Of a stretch of 64,000 bases of DNA, positions 31,479 through 40,732 are shown piece by piece (position 1 is the stretch's first letter; every line of letters begins with the position of its first letter). Source of the stretch: JAPUDQ01 sp964573015 (GTDB lineage: Bacteria; Patescibacteriota; Saccharimonadia; Saccharimonadales; Saccharimonadaceae); NCBI GenBank assembly GCA_964573015.1, contig CAZNHZ010000003.1, forward strand, positions 1 to 64,000. Direction: 5' to 3'. The notes below the pieces were generated by a model that saw only the letters and a program-made list of their open reading frames with translations, did no database searches and was not told where the DNA came from. The position numbers were made by a program, and so were the translations under genes.

Positions 31479-33398
31479 ATGAAGAAAAAGCTCGCCCTCC
31501 TGGTTTTGCTGGTACTCATAATCGTACCGGTAATCATGGTACTGGCGATCAGTAATACCGTCCGTGCCTACGGCAACGATACCTTTTACTTTGGCAGCCA
31601 CGCGAGTTCATACACCATTGGCTCAACGTTTACCATCCAGGCCCGTCTATCGCTAAGCGGCCAAATGATTTCATACACGGTCATAAATGGTGCGGTACTC
31701 TATCCAAGCAGTAACTTGCAACTGGTCGATTATTCATTTGGCCATTTTGGTACCGGAGCGCTCACCCCAGGGGATGGCAGCTTAACGTTTCGGACGGCGA
31801 CCGCTAGTTATGCTGGAGACTATTCATTGGTCAATCTGACCTTTAAGGCTATCGCCAATGGCAATGTCACCCTCCAATATTCGAGCGGCACATCAACGAG
31901 TAATTTTGTACCTAAACAGCTCAACCCTACGAGCTTCAGTATCTACACCCCACCCTGTCCGTCGGGTCAGATCGGCACTTGGCCAAATTGCACAACTCCG
32001 CCACCACCACCACCGACCGATGTCTGTCCTAATATTAGTGGAGCACAGGCGACAGTGCCGGCCGGTATGATAAAGGACGCCAACGGTAATTGTGTCTATC
32101 CGCCATCATCCCCCCCTCCGCCACCGGCTCCTAAGCCACCGTTACCTCAGCAAACTCGCAGTACCACTCCAGCTCCGGTCGAAACGCCGCCCGCCCCCGC
32201 AATAGATGACGGCAGTATTAAAAATGTTGATGTTTACTCTACAATTACTCAAACCACTATCACCTGGGAAGCGGCCAGCCAAACTGCTGACTATGTTGTA
32301 AAATATACTGATAAAGATGGTAAATCAGCTGAAGTCGCAGCCACAAAAACATCGGATAATCGGTACAGCGCTTCTCTAGAAAAACTCAGCCCGCTGCAGC
32401 GCTACGAGTTCACAATCCAAAAAGCATCTGATACGAAACCGATTTACCAAAATTCTTTTACAACTAGAGGGTTCCCGGTAATCATCTCTATCACCAGCAA
32501 CAGCCAGCCTTATAGCGGCAGCTTTAAGATCGACGATGATGAATACTCCACGAGCGACGGCGCGGCTTATATTGAACTGACACCGACGGAGCATACCATC
32601 ATCGTATCGTCGGACGCAGGTAGCCTAAACCAAAAATTTACCGTTTCGTCCGATACTCTCAGCGAAGATGGTGCAACTGCCAAAGAGCAAGACTTTGCTT
32701 TTAAACTTCAGTCACCTTCGACGACCGCCGCGCTTGGCTGGTTCCGTTGGTGGATGCTGCTGCCGCTTTTGCTGATCCCGCTTGCGATCTTTTTGTTCCT
32801 GCTGTGGCGACGCCGCCGACAATCAGAGACAACAACCGATCATCCCTATGTGCCAATCACCGATGTATACGATAATCCTCCTATTGCCGCAAATGTCGCC
32901 GAACCAACCGACGTAATCGCGTCGCCAGCTGAAACCCCCGCGAGTACCGCACCAGCAAAACCATTAGAGGATAGCAGTCCGACGCCTAGTCAACCTCCGG
33001 CCGATCGACCGTCGGCTGCACCCGACACCGCTACAGATTCGTCATCGCCCACCGAACCAACTCAACCATCTGCGCCGCCTCTGCAAGTTAACGATTATAC
33101 TGTCGCAAATGCACAGCAACCGCCCTCAGCCGACATGCCAAGCCAAACCGCCAGCCTGAGTCCTTGGGGTGCGCCGATTGCTCATGACGCCGAGCTTTCG
33201 TCAAATAATGATGTTCCCTTGCCTCAAATCGACTTACCACCCGAGCTGACTGATAGACCCGCTACCGAGCAGTCCTCTAACCAAACCGTGATTCATTCGA
33301 CAGGACTAAATATTGAGACGCCTCCCGAGGACATGTACGAAGCCGCCAGACAGGTCGGACGGTTTAATAATTTAACTGGCAAACCAAATGAAAAATAA
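31479..33398 (+). CDS. Large surface protein A (cohesin-like N-domain, Pro-rich, C-terminal anchor)
   Basis: 639 residues. Signal-anchor helix (residues 4-28), then a beta-rich domain of about 130 residues (FYFGSHASSYTIGSTFTIQARL to VNLTFKAIANGNVTL) resembling cohesin-type folds. A Cys-paired, Pro-rich linker holds CPNISGAQATVPAGMIKD. A fibronectin-III-like domain and another beta domain follow, then a transmembrane helix near 424-444 (WWMLLPLLLIPLAIFLFLLW), a basic stop RRRR and a long Pro/Ser/Thr-rich cytosolic tail. It overlaps the paralogue at 33388 by 11 bases. Probably a surface receptor or adhesin; function is inferred. Confidence 0.75.
   Translation: MKKKLALLVLLVLIIVPVIMVLAISNTVRAYGNDTFYFGSHASSYTIGSTFTIQARLSLSGQMISYTVINGAVLYPSSNLQLVDYSFGHFGTGALTPGDGSLTFRTATASYAGDYSLVNLTFKAIANGNVTLQYSSGTSTSNFVPKQLNPTSFSIYTPPCPSGQIGTWPNCTTPPPPPPTDVCPNISGAQATVPAGMIKDANGNCVYPPSSPPPPPAPKPPLPQQTRSTTPAPVETPPAPAIDDGSIKNVDVYSTITQTTITWEAASQTADYVVKYTDKDGKSAEVAATKTSDNRYSASLEKLSPLQRYEFTIQKASDTKPIYQNSFTTRGFPVIISITSNSQPYSGSFKIDDDEYSTSDGAAYIELTPTEHTIIVSSDAGSLNQKFTVSSDTLSEDGATAKEQDFAFKLQSPSTTAALGWFRWWMLLPLLLIPLAIFLFLLWRRRRQSETTTDHPYVPITDVYDNPPIAANVAEPTDVIASPAETPASTAPAKPLEDSSPTPSQPPADRPSAAPDTATDSSSPTEPTQPSAPPLQVNDYTVANAQQPPSADMPSQTASLSPWGAPIAHDAELSSNNDVPLPQIDLPPELTDRPATEQSSNQTVIHSTGLNIETPPEDMYEAARQVGRFNNLTGKPNEK
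31938..32105 (+). repeat. 168-bp exact repeat, copy 1
   Basis: Identical base for base to 33850-34017 and in the same reading frame of the paralogue. The flanks diverge sharply. It encodes the Cys/Pro linker with CPNISGAQ. Confidence 0.92.
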
Positions 33399-35265
33399 GG
33401 TCATCTTACTTGTCACAACAAGCGTTATTGCAGCGAACATCGCATTTGTGGCTGCTATGAGCTCAATCGTCTACGCTGCCGGTGCTAACCAATTTTATTT
33501 TGCCAGTCATGAGAGCTCGATAGCAGTAGGTGACACAATCTATATACGAGCAAAAATCGCCGTCAACGAAGGCGCCGGATCATCAACAATCATCAGCGGA
33601 GCGGTCACTTATCCGGGTGGTTCTTTGCAGCTAGTGGACTATAGGCCAGGCATATACGGTACCACTACGCTCACGCCTGGTACCAATAACATCCGATTTC
33701 ATATTAGTACCTCCACTAGTTCGCAAGATTTTACGATAGTCAATCTAACTTTCAAGGCACTGGCGGCCGGCAATGTCACGCTTGGCTATAGCAGCGATAC
33801 CGATTCAACCGCGGCATTTTCGTCACCAATCTTGTCGACCACGAGCTTTAGTATCTACACCCCACCCTGTCCGTCGGGTCAGATCGGCACTTGGCCAAAT
33901 TGCACAACTCCGCCACCACCACCACCGACCGATGTCTGTCCTAATATTAGTGGAGCACAGGCGACAGTGCCGGCCGGTATGATAAAGGACGCCAACGGTA
34001 ATTGTGTCTATCCGCCACCGCCACCACCGACAGATGTCTGTCCTAACATTAGTGGAGCCCAAGGCTCAGTGCCACCAGGTATGATAAAAGATGCCAATGG
34101 TAATTGTGTCTATTCGTCATCATCACCGACGTCTTCGGCGCCTCAACCTAGCCCGCAGCAGCCGCGCACCACACCCTCAACAAGCCCTGCAACACCAACT
34201 ATACAGGTGACAGACAACGGCAGTATCGACAACGTCGAAGTAAAACCGTATCTCACTAAAGCAATTATCACCTGGAGCGCCAAAGATAATTCAAAAACTT
34301 ACACCCTAAAATACTTCGACAGCCAAAATACCACTCATTCAGCCAAAGTTACGAAAACCGAAGCCGGCACGTTTATGGCCGAACTGACGGATCTTTATAT
34401 CATGAGTCAATATGGGTTTTCGATTTATCGGGATGGTTCGTCTGATCCTTTGTACGAAAACATGCTATCCACCCGTGGTTTAACTGTCTGGATTATTCTC
34501 AGCCAAAACAAAGCGCCGTACTCCGGAGAATTTACCATAGATGACGCTAGCTATTCTTCTGACAAAGACGGCAAAGCATTTTTGGAGCTATCACCTGGCG
34601 AACACTCCATCAAAGCTGGTCTAAACGGTAAAAATCTCAACCAAAAATTTACTGTTACACAAGATGTTATAAGCGACGATGGTACGGCCGCCAAGGACCA
34701 AGAATTTCGTTTTGAGCTCACAAATGACGGTGCGTCAGCTTTCGGATTCGGGGGTATTAATTTGTGGTGGCTGTTGACCGCTATAGGCCTGTTGCTCATG
34801 ATCGGGCTAATATTTTTTCTATGGTGGCGTCGTAGTCAACAAAACAACGATTATGATCAGCCCTACGTACCTTTGACGGGTGTGTACGATATGTCAGGTG
34901 ATTTAAATGTCGCTTCATCGCCAGAAACAATTTACCCTGTTACCTCAGTCAACAATACTCCCGAGCCACTTACGGCTTTCCCTGTCATCCCTCAAGCGAC
35001 TATACCGCATCCACCTGATGTCGGTGATATCCAACCACTATATAATCCCCCAAATGACGCGCCGCCCGAGCCGGCTGTAGCTGCTGCGCCAATCACCCCA
35101 GAACCTCTCGATCCGCCAGCTGCCAAACCTACTAAAAGTGCTGCTCCCAAGCTCCAAATAACGCCTGATTCTAAAGCCGCTAAATCTCGTACAATAAACT
35201 CAGAAAAGCCAGCCCCTGAACCGAGTGAATTAAAAATCTCTCATTCGTCATCTCGTCACAAATAA
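33388..35265 (+). CDS. Large surface protein B, paralogue of A
   Basis: 625 residues with the same plan as the preceding protein: signal-anchor, cohesin-like domain, Cys/Pro linker, fibronectin-like domain, transmembrane helix near 448-468 (WWLLTAIGLLLMIGLIFFLWW), RR stop and a long Pro/Ala/Ser-rich tail. The linker has two CPNISGAQ units, the second diverged. Overall identity to A is moderate, but the linker DNA is identical over 168 bp. ATG 33388 lies inside the end of gene A (ATGAAAAATAA), so translation is coupled. Both may form a complex. Confidence 0.75.
   Translation: MKNKVILLVTTSVIAANIAFVAAMSSIVYAAGANQFYFASHESSIAVGDTIYIRAKIAVNEGAGSSTIISGAVTYPGGSLQLVDYRPGIYGTTTLTPGTNNIRFHISTSTSSQDFTIVNLTFKALAAGNVTLGYSSDTDSTAAFSSPILSTTSFSIYTPPCPSGQIGTWPNCTTPPPPPPTDVCPNISGAQATVPAGMIKDANGNCVYPPPPPPTDVCPNISGAQGSVPPGMIKDANGNCVYSSSSPTSSAPQPSPQQPRTTPSTSPATPTIQVTDNGSIDNVEVKPYLTKAIITWSAKDNSKTYTLKYFDSQNTTHSAKVTKTEAGTFMAELTDLYIMSQYGFSIYRDGSSDPLYENMLSTRGLTVWIILSQNKAPYSGEFTIDDASYSSDKDGKAFLELSPGEHSIKAGLNGKNLNQKFTVTQDVISDDGTAAKDQEFRFELTNDGASAFGFGGINLWWLLTAIGLLLMIGLIFFLWWRRSQQNNDYDQPYVPLTGVYDMSGDLNVASSPETIYPVTSVNNTPEPLTAFPVIPQATIPHPPDVGDIQPLYNPPNDAPPEPAVAAAPITPEPLDPPAAKPTKSAAPKLQITPDSKAAKSRTINSEKPAPEPSELKISHSSSRHK
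33850..34017 (+). repeat. 168-bp exact repeat, copy 2, followed by a diverged third unit
   Basis: Identical to 31938-32105. A diverged half-unit (about 34018-34110), beginning CCACCGACAGATGTCTG, follows in tandem. Confidence 0.92.
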
Positions 35266-35270
35266 TCCAC

Positions 35271-36332
35271 TCAGCGTCCGTATGATTTGACAGCGATGTA
35301 CTCTTTGAGATGAGCTGGTTTGTTTACCGCCGCAAAGCGCGTATTAAACTCGTTTAAGGCAATCTTTATCATTTGAAATTGAATATTTTGGTCGTTTTTC
35401 GTTGTTAGTTTTGCTACATAATAGCCGTCAGTGCCGTAGAGGAGTTCCGTAACCTGCCCGGCCTGGAGCTTGCTAGTGGCTTCGATCACGCCATTTGGAT
35501 CGAGAGTTTTACGCGAAATCATACCGACATCACCACCAACCTGCTTGGTCAGCTCATCGTCAGACTCAACTTTGGCAATAGCGCCAAAGTCGGCACCCGG
35601 TGTCCGCAAAGCTGCCATGACACGATCAGCCTTGGCTTTGGCGTTTTTATCAATTGCAAATGAGACTTTGCGCTTGAGTAGCTCGGCGTACACCACACTG
35701 CGGTAGTCGCTCATCGACCAATCATAAAATTTGTTGAGAACCGTTCGCTCATAAGCCGTTTCACTAACCTTTTTGGCAGCAAGCTCATTTTTGATAAATC
35801 GTGAAACATCACCGTCGCTGACTTTTATACGGTTTTCGCGCGCCAATTTACGCACGTAAGCGTCGCGTACCGCGTTATCAAGCTCTTGACGCTTGCGATA
35901 TTCTATTTCTTTTTTGCCATCGACTGAGTTAGGGTTGAGATTGTTTTGCTCCTGGAGATAGTGCAAACTGCTACGAAAACGTTTGAGATAATCACTATAC
36001 GGTACGTTTTCACCATCGATCGTTGCTACAGGCACCGGAAGCAACTGAGTAAATCGATACATAAATTTTGAGCTATTTTGGGCGACATACAACTGATACC
36101 AAGCCAATACCGACAGCAGCGCAATTGAGGCTACGGCAATCAAAATCGAGTTGATAACCAGCTTGTAACGCGAGTACTGTACCGGATACTTGAAACGGCG
36201 GCCGCCCGCCAATATCTGTTCGCGGTGTTCGGCAACCGTTTCGTTGGTAATCCGACCATCGGTGATAATTGACGATGGTTTCGTCTTGCGTAGCCGTGGT
36301 AATTTACCCTTCAATGTCTTGAATTTCTTCAT
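35271..36332 (-). CDS. Membrane-anchored PpiC/SurA-like foldase
   Basis: 353 residues from ATG 36332. A basic cytosolic N-terminus (about 80 residues) is followed by a transmembrane helix (SILIAVASIALLSVLAWYQLYV), a SurA-like helical segment and a parvulin-type rotamase domain (ADFGAIAKVESDDELTKQVGGDVGMISRKTLDPNGV). Such lipoprotein- or membrane-anchored PrsA-type proteins fold secreted proteins outside the membrane. The longer ORF start at 36506 runs through the upstream gene and is rejected. It overlaps the PH-domain gene by 29 bases. Confidence 0.85.
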   Translation of the reverse strand: MKKFKTLKGKLPRLRKTKPSSIITDGRITNETVAEHREQILAGGRRFKYPVQYSRYKLVINSILIAVASIALLSVLAWYQLYVAQNSSKFMYRFTQLLPVPVATIDGENVPYSDYLKRFRSSLHYLQEQNNLNPNSVDGKKEIEYRKRQELDNAVRDAYVRKLARENRIKVSDGDVSRFIKNELAAKKVSETAYERTVLNKFYDWSMSDYRSVVYAELLKRKVSFAIDKNAKAKADRVMAALRTPGADFGAIAKVESDDELTKQVGGDVGMISRKTLDPNGVIEATSKLQAGQVTELLYGTDGYYVAKLTTKNDQNIQFQMIKIALNEFNTRFAAVNKPAHLKEYIAVKSYGR

Positions 36333-36864
36333 CGGTAGTTGATGCCTCACCCTTATGCGCCGTATGCACGGCGTCTTGCAATCTATTATACACGTCTTCG
36401 GGACGATGTATCTTGTCCAGCACCAAATCACCGACAAAAGTCTGCACCACAATCGTTCCATAGCCCAAGACATCGGCCGCGATTCCGCCGATACTAAAGC
36501 TGACATTTTGAATTTTTGTCAGTCCGACATCGATGACTTTTTTGCCAAATATGGTGTTTTGTGTCAGTTGACGCAGCCGCATATTGGTGACGATAAATAC
36601 ACTAAAATACCAGCCCATCAACTGATAAGCAAACAATACCAGCCCGATTATCAGTCCGCCAAGTGCTATCATCAATACATGCCACGGGTCTTGCCACCAG
36701 GCCGGCAAACGCTCATATGGCACAAGCGGCACCAAAAGCGCCGGCAACGAGGCGATAACAAACGGTATCAGTAACAGATAAAAACCTTTGCGCAAAGCGA
36801 TGATATGACGACGAAATATAAATAAAACCTCCTCGCCCTCGTGTTGCCCGCTGAATTCTTTCAT
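36304..36864 (-). CDS. Bacterial PH-domain membrane protein
   Basis: 186 residues. Two transmembrane helices (near residues 25-50 and 60-90) precede a bPH domain (FIVTNMRLRQLTQNTIFGKKVIDVGLTKIQNVSFSIGG), then a charged tail. The YdbS/YdbT-like family has unclear function. TATAAT (36877-36872) is 7 bases before ATG 36864 and there is no ribosome-binding site. It overlaps the downstream foldase gene, giving a two-gene operon. Confidence 0.82.
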   Translation of the reverse strand: MKEFSGQHEGEEVLFIFRRHIIALRKGFYLLLIPFVIASLPALLVPLVPYERLPAWWQDPWHVLMIALGGLIIGLVLFAYQLMGWYFSVFIVTNMRLRQLTQNTIFGKKVIDVGLTKIQNVSFSIGGIAADVLGYGTIVVQTFVGDLVLDKIHRPEDVYNRLQDAVHTAHKGEASTTDEEIQDIEG

Positions 36865-36937
36865 AGCTTTCATTATATTGCATAGCGAATCGAAAAACGA
36901 CCCGCCAACTTAGCATCACAGCAAGCCTCGCAACTTT

Positions 36938-37014
36938 TGGTACCCTGGACAGGAGTCGAACCTGTAACCTTTTCCTTAGGACGGAATTGCTCTATCCAAT
37001 TGAGCTACCAGGGC
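36938..37014 (-). tRNA. tRNA-Arg(CCT)
   Basis: 77 nt with encoded CCA. Acceptor GCCCTGG/CCAGGGT (last pair G.T), anticodon loop GTCCTAA (anticodon CCT), T-loop TTCGACT. Confidence 0.95.
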
Positions 37015-37042
37015 GCAAAAGTTGCGAGACATACTGCAGCGT

Positions 37043-37666
37043 CTAATAATAACGCGAATACATAACTTCTTCGCTGGTCAGACGATAGCTCGGGATTCTT
37101 TCGTCACCAAACCAAAGTTTTATCTCGTTGCGCGCTTCGGCTGCCGTTTCGCTGGCATGAATAATATTGTGGATTGAACGGTTTTCGGCATTGGCCACCG
37201 ACGGACTATCGACTGAGAAATCGCCGCGGATTGTACCAACATCAGCTTTAAATGGCAGAGTGTGACCGCTAAGCTTGCGTACCATGTCGATTGCTTGGAT
37301 GCCCTCGATCACCATCGCGACTACCGGACCCGAAGTCATATATTCCACCAGACTCTTGACTACCTCTTGGCCGATAGCCATTTTGTCTTCGGTACCAAGC
37401 ACTTCTTTGGCGGTGACATCGAGGTTTTCAAAACTGCTAAGGCCTTTTTCGCCCAGTCGTTGCACCCATGCCTCATCGCTCATCGGGTAGTGCGCCTTGA
37501 CCTGTTCGGCAGTCGGCACAAACATCTTCATCGCCACTACCTTGAGGCCGACTTTTTCAAACCGATGGATTACGTCACCGATTAGGGCGCGTTTGACTCC
37601 GTCCGGCTTGATCATGCAATAAGTGCGTTCAAACTTAATTTTATCAACCATTGGATGCTGTGACAT
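37043..37666 (-). CDS. ndk: Nucleoside diphosphate kinase, extended form
   Basis: 207 residues, against ~140 in most bacteria. RTYCMIKPDGVKRALIGDVI opens the fold and the phosphorylated His is in SIHNIIHASE. There is a ~40-residue insertion between them (QVKAHYPMSDEAWVQRLGEKG to EYMTSG) and a C-terminal extension (LWFGDERIPSYRL). It equilibrates NTP pools. AAGGAG precedes ATG. Active-site residues look intact, so it should be functional. The length is like some archaeal and eukaryotic forms. Confidence 0.93.
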   Translation of the reverse strand: MSQHPMVDKIKFERTYCMIKPDGVKRALIGDVIHRFEKVGLKVVAMKMFVPTAEQVKAHYPMSDEAWVQRLGEKGLSSFENLDVTAKEVLGTEDKMAIGQEVVKSLVEYMTSGPVVAMVIEGIQAIDMVRKLSGHTLPFKADVGTIRGDFSVDSPSVANAENRSIHNIIHASETAAEARNEIKLWFGDERIPSYRLTSEEVMYSRYY

Positions 37667-37699
37667 ACTACTCCTTACCGTCTCATCAACTATTTTCTC

Positions 37700-38491
37700 T
37701 TATTGTAACAGAAGTACGACCAATAGCACCACGCCCAGACCAATCCGATACCAGCCAAAGACCGCCAACGAATGCTTCTCGAGATAGCGCATCAAAAAAC
37801 CGACTGCGATAAGACCGCTGATAAATGCCGCCAGATTGCCAATCATAAGCGGCGCGAAGTTGTGCGCCAAATAGGCGCGATCAGTTGATTTGATCAGCAG
37901 CTTGGCAATCACGCCCAGCATGATGGGGATCGATACCAAAAAGCTAAACTCCGCAGCGCGGGCAGCGCTCAATCCCATCAGCCGTCCGGCGATAATCGTA
38001 CTGCCGGAGCGTGACGTACCGGGTATCAGTGCCAAAACTTGCGCTAGTCCGATCACCAGGGCACGTTTGCCCGGTAATTCTTCGTTTAATCGCAGGGCCA
38101 ACCGCGGCAGTTTTTCAACAATCACAAGCAGTATGCCAACAATGATCAGGGTCGCAAACACCGTCCAGGGACTTGAGAAAAATCCATTGCTTTCGATGAA
38201 ATCAGTAGCTAAAAATCCGACAAGTCCTGCCGGCAACATAGCAATGATAATATTGCGTGCCAGTACGTAGTCACGCTCGGCAAATACTTGACGCAAGATG
38301 GCTAAAATGCGTCTGCGAAAGTAAATAATCAGCGCCAACACCGTTCCGAGATTGATCCATTCCAAAAACAAATGCTCACTAGTACCGCTCATAAAATACT
38401 GAGCAATCACCAAATGTCCGGAACTCGAGATCGGGATAAATTCAGTTAAGCCCTGAATAACGCCAAGCACGATTGATTCTAAAACGCTCAT
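37700..38491 (-). CDS. uppP: Undecaprenyl-diphosphate phosphatase (BacA type)
   Basis: 263 residues, about eight transmembrane segments. Signature EFIPISSSGHLVI (near residue 17) and LALIPGTSRSG (near residue 154) form the active site. It recycles the lipid carrier for cell-wall synthesis. TATAAT (38505-38500) is 8 bases before the ATG, so leaderless. It diverges from the recombinase gene at 38623. Confidence 0.96.
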   Translation of the reverse strand: MSVLESIVLGVIQGLTEFIPISSSGHLVIAQYFMSGTSEHLFLEWINLGTVLALIIYFRRRILAILRQVFAERDYVLARNIIIAMLPAGLVGFLATDFIESNGFFSSPWTVFATLIIVGILLVIVEKLPRLALRLNEELPGKRALVIGLAQVLALIPGTSRSGSTIIAGRLMGLSAARAAEFSFLVSIPIMLGVIAKLLIKSTDRAYLAHNFAPLMIGNLAAFISGLIAVGFLMRYLEKHSLAVFGWYRIGLGVVLLVVLLLQ

Positions 38492-38622
38492 CGTACTTTA
38501 TTATACGCTATCACCCGCCCTGCTCTCTACGTTTTGCTTCATATTGTGTACACCAGCGCACCGAAAACAGACTAATCATGCGTAGTGTCGCAAAATATAC
38601 TAAAACCGCTTATGATAGAAGT

Positions 38623-39549
38623 ATGGCTGTGCATTATTTTTCGGAGCTTATCAGCGATTTCATAGAACATCTCGAGGTTGAACGCGGTCGCAGTCAAAAA
38701 ACCGCCGAAAACTACTATCTCTATTTGCAACGTCTTATCGAGTTTGCGGGTGATGAGCCAATAACAACGCTCAATGCCGAGCTGATACGCAAATGGCGCT
38801 TATGGCTGAACCGTTATGAAGCCAACAACGGTGAGCGTCTTAGCACGATCACCCAGAGCTACCATCTGATTGCTCTGCGTAGTTTTTTGAGTTATTGCTC
38901 TAAGCGCGGCATTGAAACACTGACACCGGAAAAAATCGAGCTACCCAAAGTGCGCAAAAAGCAGGTGTCGTTTCTGACCAGCGACGAAGTTTTGCGTCTA
39001 ATCCAGGCCGTCGATACCCAATCGACCGCCGGAGTACGCGACCGAGCCATCATCGAGCTGCTTTTTAGCTCGGGGCTGCGCGTCAGCGAGCTGGTAAACC
39101 TCAATCGTGATCATATAAATCTCACTCGCGGCGAATTTACGGTCCGCGGCAAGGGTCAAAAAGACCGGCCGGTGTTTATCAGCCCCGAAGCCAGTGAATG
39201 GCTGGCTGAATACCTAAAAACGCGGCGAGATACGTATATTCCCCTGTTTATTCGTTATACCAGGGGCGAAGCCAGCGATCCACGCGGCGAGGATATGCGC
39301 TTGACACCGCGGACAATTCAGCGGATTGTTGGCAAATACGCCCGCGCCGCCGGTATCACCAAGCATGTTTCACCCCACACCATGCGGCATAGTTTTGCGA
39401 CTGATCTACTGATGAACGGAGCCGATCTGCGCTCGGTACAGAGTATGCTCGGACATAGCAACATCTCCACCACTCAGGTCTACACTCACGTGACTGACCC
39501 GCATCTCAAAGAAGTCCACCGCCGTTTCCATCGTCATCACGAAGACTAA
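38623..39549 (+). CDS. Tyrosine recombinase, XerC/XerD type
   Basis: 308 residues from ATG 38623. N-terminal SAM-like core-binding domain (FIEHLEVERGRSQKTAENYYLYLQ) and catalytic domain with Arg in GLRVSELV, Lys in VRGKGQKDRPV, HTMRHSFATDLL (H-x-x-R) and Tyr in TTQVYTHV. It resolves chromosome dimers at dif in most bacteria. TATGAT (38611-38616) is 6 bases before ATG, so leaderless. A longer ORF start at 38473 lies upstream of the promoter and inside uppP. Confidence 0.93.
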   Translation: MAVHYFSELISDFIEHLEVERGRSQKTAENYYLYLQRLIEFAGDEPITTLNAELIRKWRLWLNRYEANNGERLSTITQSYHLIALRSFLSYCSKRGIETLTPEKIELPKVRKKQVSFLTSDEVLRLIQAVDTQSTAGVRDRAIIELLFSSGLRVSELVNLNRDHINLTRGEFTVRGKGQKDRPVFISPEASEWLAEYLKTRRDTYIPLFIRYTRGEASDPRGEDMRLTPRTIQRIVGKYARAAGITKHVSPHTMRHSFATDLLMNGADLRSVQSMLGHSNISTTQVYTHVTDPHLKEVHRRFHRHHED

Positions 39550-39556
39550 CCCCAGG

Positions 39557-40732
39557 CTATGGCAAGATACATTGACCGGTAGGATCATCGATGATAGTAG
39601 CCGATGAGACACTGAAAGCTTTGCAGATTTTGCCGTCGCCGCCATCGCCAAATGCTTCGGCAGTGTATTCGGGCAGATACGCATCGTTGATAAGCTTAAC
39701 GCGGGCTTTGATACGGCGCAGGGTGCTGCCTGATTTGCCGGTCGAATCGATCTCGGGCTGTACCATCGAGAACTTGACTGCTCCGCCGACCGGATCTTGC
39801 ATAACAACCTGGAAATGTACGCTTTTATACAACGAAGTAAGGCGCAGATAGTAGGTATACGCCGCCGTGTTAGCCGGCAAAAATGTCGTACCGGATGTAC
39901 CGCTCAGCGTAACGTTACAGGCATACTCCATAAGCGCCGTCACGCACGGAGCGGTGCCGGCCGACAGCTTTGGATACGAGTTGTCGTCAGTCATGAACCC
40001 GACCGGTGCGCCGGCCGCCCCCACAGTTGTTGTGCGCAAAAATCCGGTGGCACTCCTGATATTGTTGACCGAGGCGCTACTGCCAGTTGGTACCGCAATG
40101 ATTTGCAGACGCAAAAACGTCGGCAGCTTATCGGGAAAATCAGCTATCGCTGGGTTGTCAGTGCCCGGTACCGACAAGCTCGGCTGCAAGATACCGTCAG
40201 TGCCGCCGAGCTTGTGCCAACGAATTGTTACGGTACTGAAATCACCTTGCGACTGCAACGGCACGATAACACTCTTGCCCGGCGCGACGACACTTTCGTA
40301 ATTGTCGGTATATGGCTGCATGGTGAGACACGTGTAATACTGCTCGTCGAGGTTTTGAGTCTCGATTTTGCCGTTAGTCGGGATTTTTAGGGCGGCGCTA
40401 ATAGCCGGATTGGCAAAAATATCAGTACAACCCTGACTGGCAATAGCACTTTGCAGGGCCGTTTTGAGCGGTACATCGGTGGTGCGAGCGTAGAGCAACA
40501 AAGCCCGTTTACCGTCCTCAATGCCGGAGCGAGCGGCAGCTAGCGCCGAGTTGGCTGAGCTATTGTCGGTAGCTTGGCGACCCTCCCACAGCGCAATCCG
40601 CAAAAATCCGGTGGTTATGATAGTCGCCACGATGATAAAAAATATCACGCTAAATATCGATACGAAGCCGCGCTCGTGATTGTTTGGAGTTATAGTGCGT
40701 ATCACCCTCATGCTTATCTCATATAGTATCAT
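39557..40732 (-). CDS. PilX-like minor pilus protein
   Basis: 391 residues from ATG 40732, or 384 from ATG 40711. A hydrophobic N-terminal helix (GFVSIFSVIFFIIVATIITTGFL) follows ERG, like the start of PilX-type proteins, and a large extracellular domain follows. No strict class-III prepilin Glu at +5 is visible, so processing is uncertain. The start overlaps the upstream stop as ATGA. It is last in the minor-pilin operon and converges on the recombinase gene. Confidence 0.7.
   Translation of the reverse strand: MILYEISMRVIRTITPNNHERGFVSIFSVIFFIIVATIITTGFLRIALWEGRQATDNSSANSALAAARSGIEDGKRALLLYARTTDVPLKTALQSAIASQGCTDIFANPAISAALKIPTNGKIETQNLDEQYYTCLTMQPYTDNYESVVAPGKSVIVPLQSQGDFSTVTIRWHKLGGTDGILQPSLSVPGTDNPAIADFPDKLPTFLRLQIIAVPTGSSASVNNIRSATGFLRTTTVGAAGAPVGFMTDDNSYPKLSAGTAPCVTALMEYACNVTLSGTSGTTFLPANTAAYTYYLRLTSLYKSVHFQVVMQDPVGGAVKFSMVQPEIDSTGKSGSTLRRIKARVKLINDAYLPEYTAEAFGDGGDGKICKAFSVSSATIIDDPTGQCILP

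Noticed and set aside
36333..36506. Longer start for the PpiC foldase
   Set aside because: It would add 58 residues that overlap the upstream PH-domain gene and look like its shadow frame.
38473..38622. Longer start for the Xer recombinase
   Set aside because: It would begin inside uppP and upstream of the promoter at 38611-38616.
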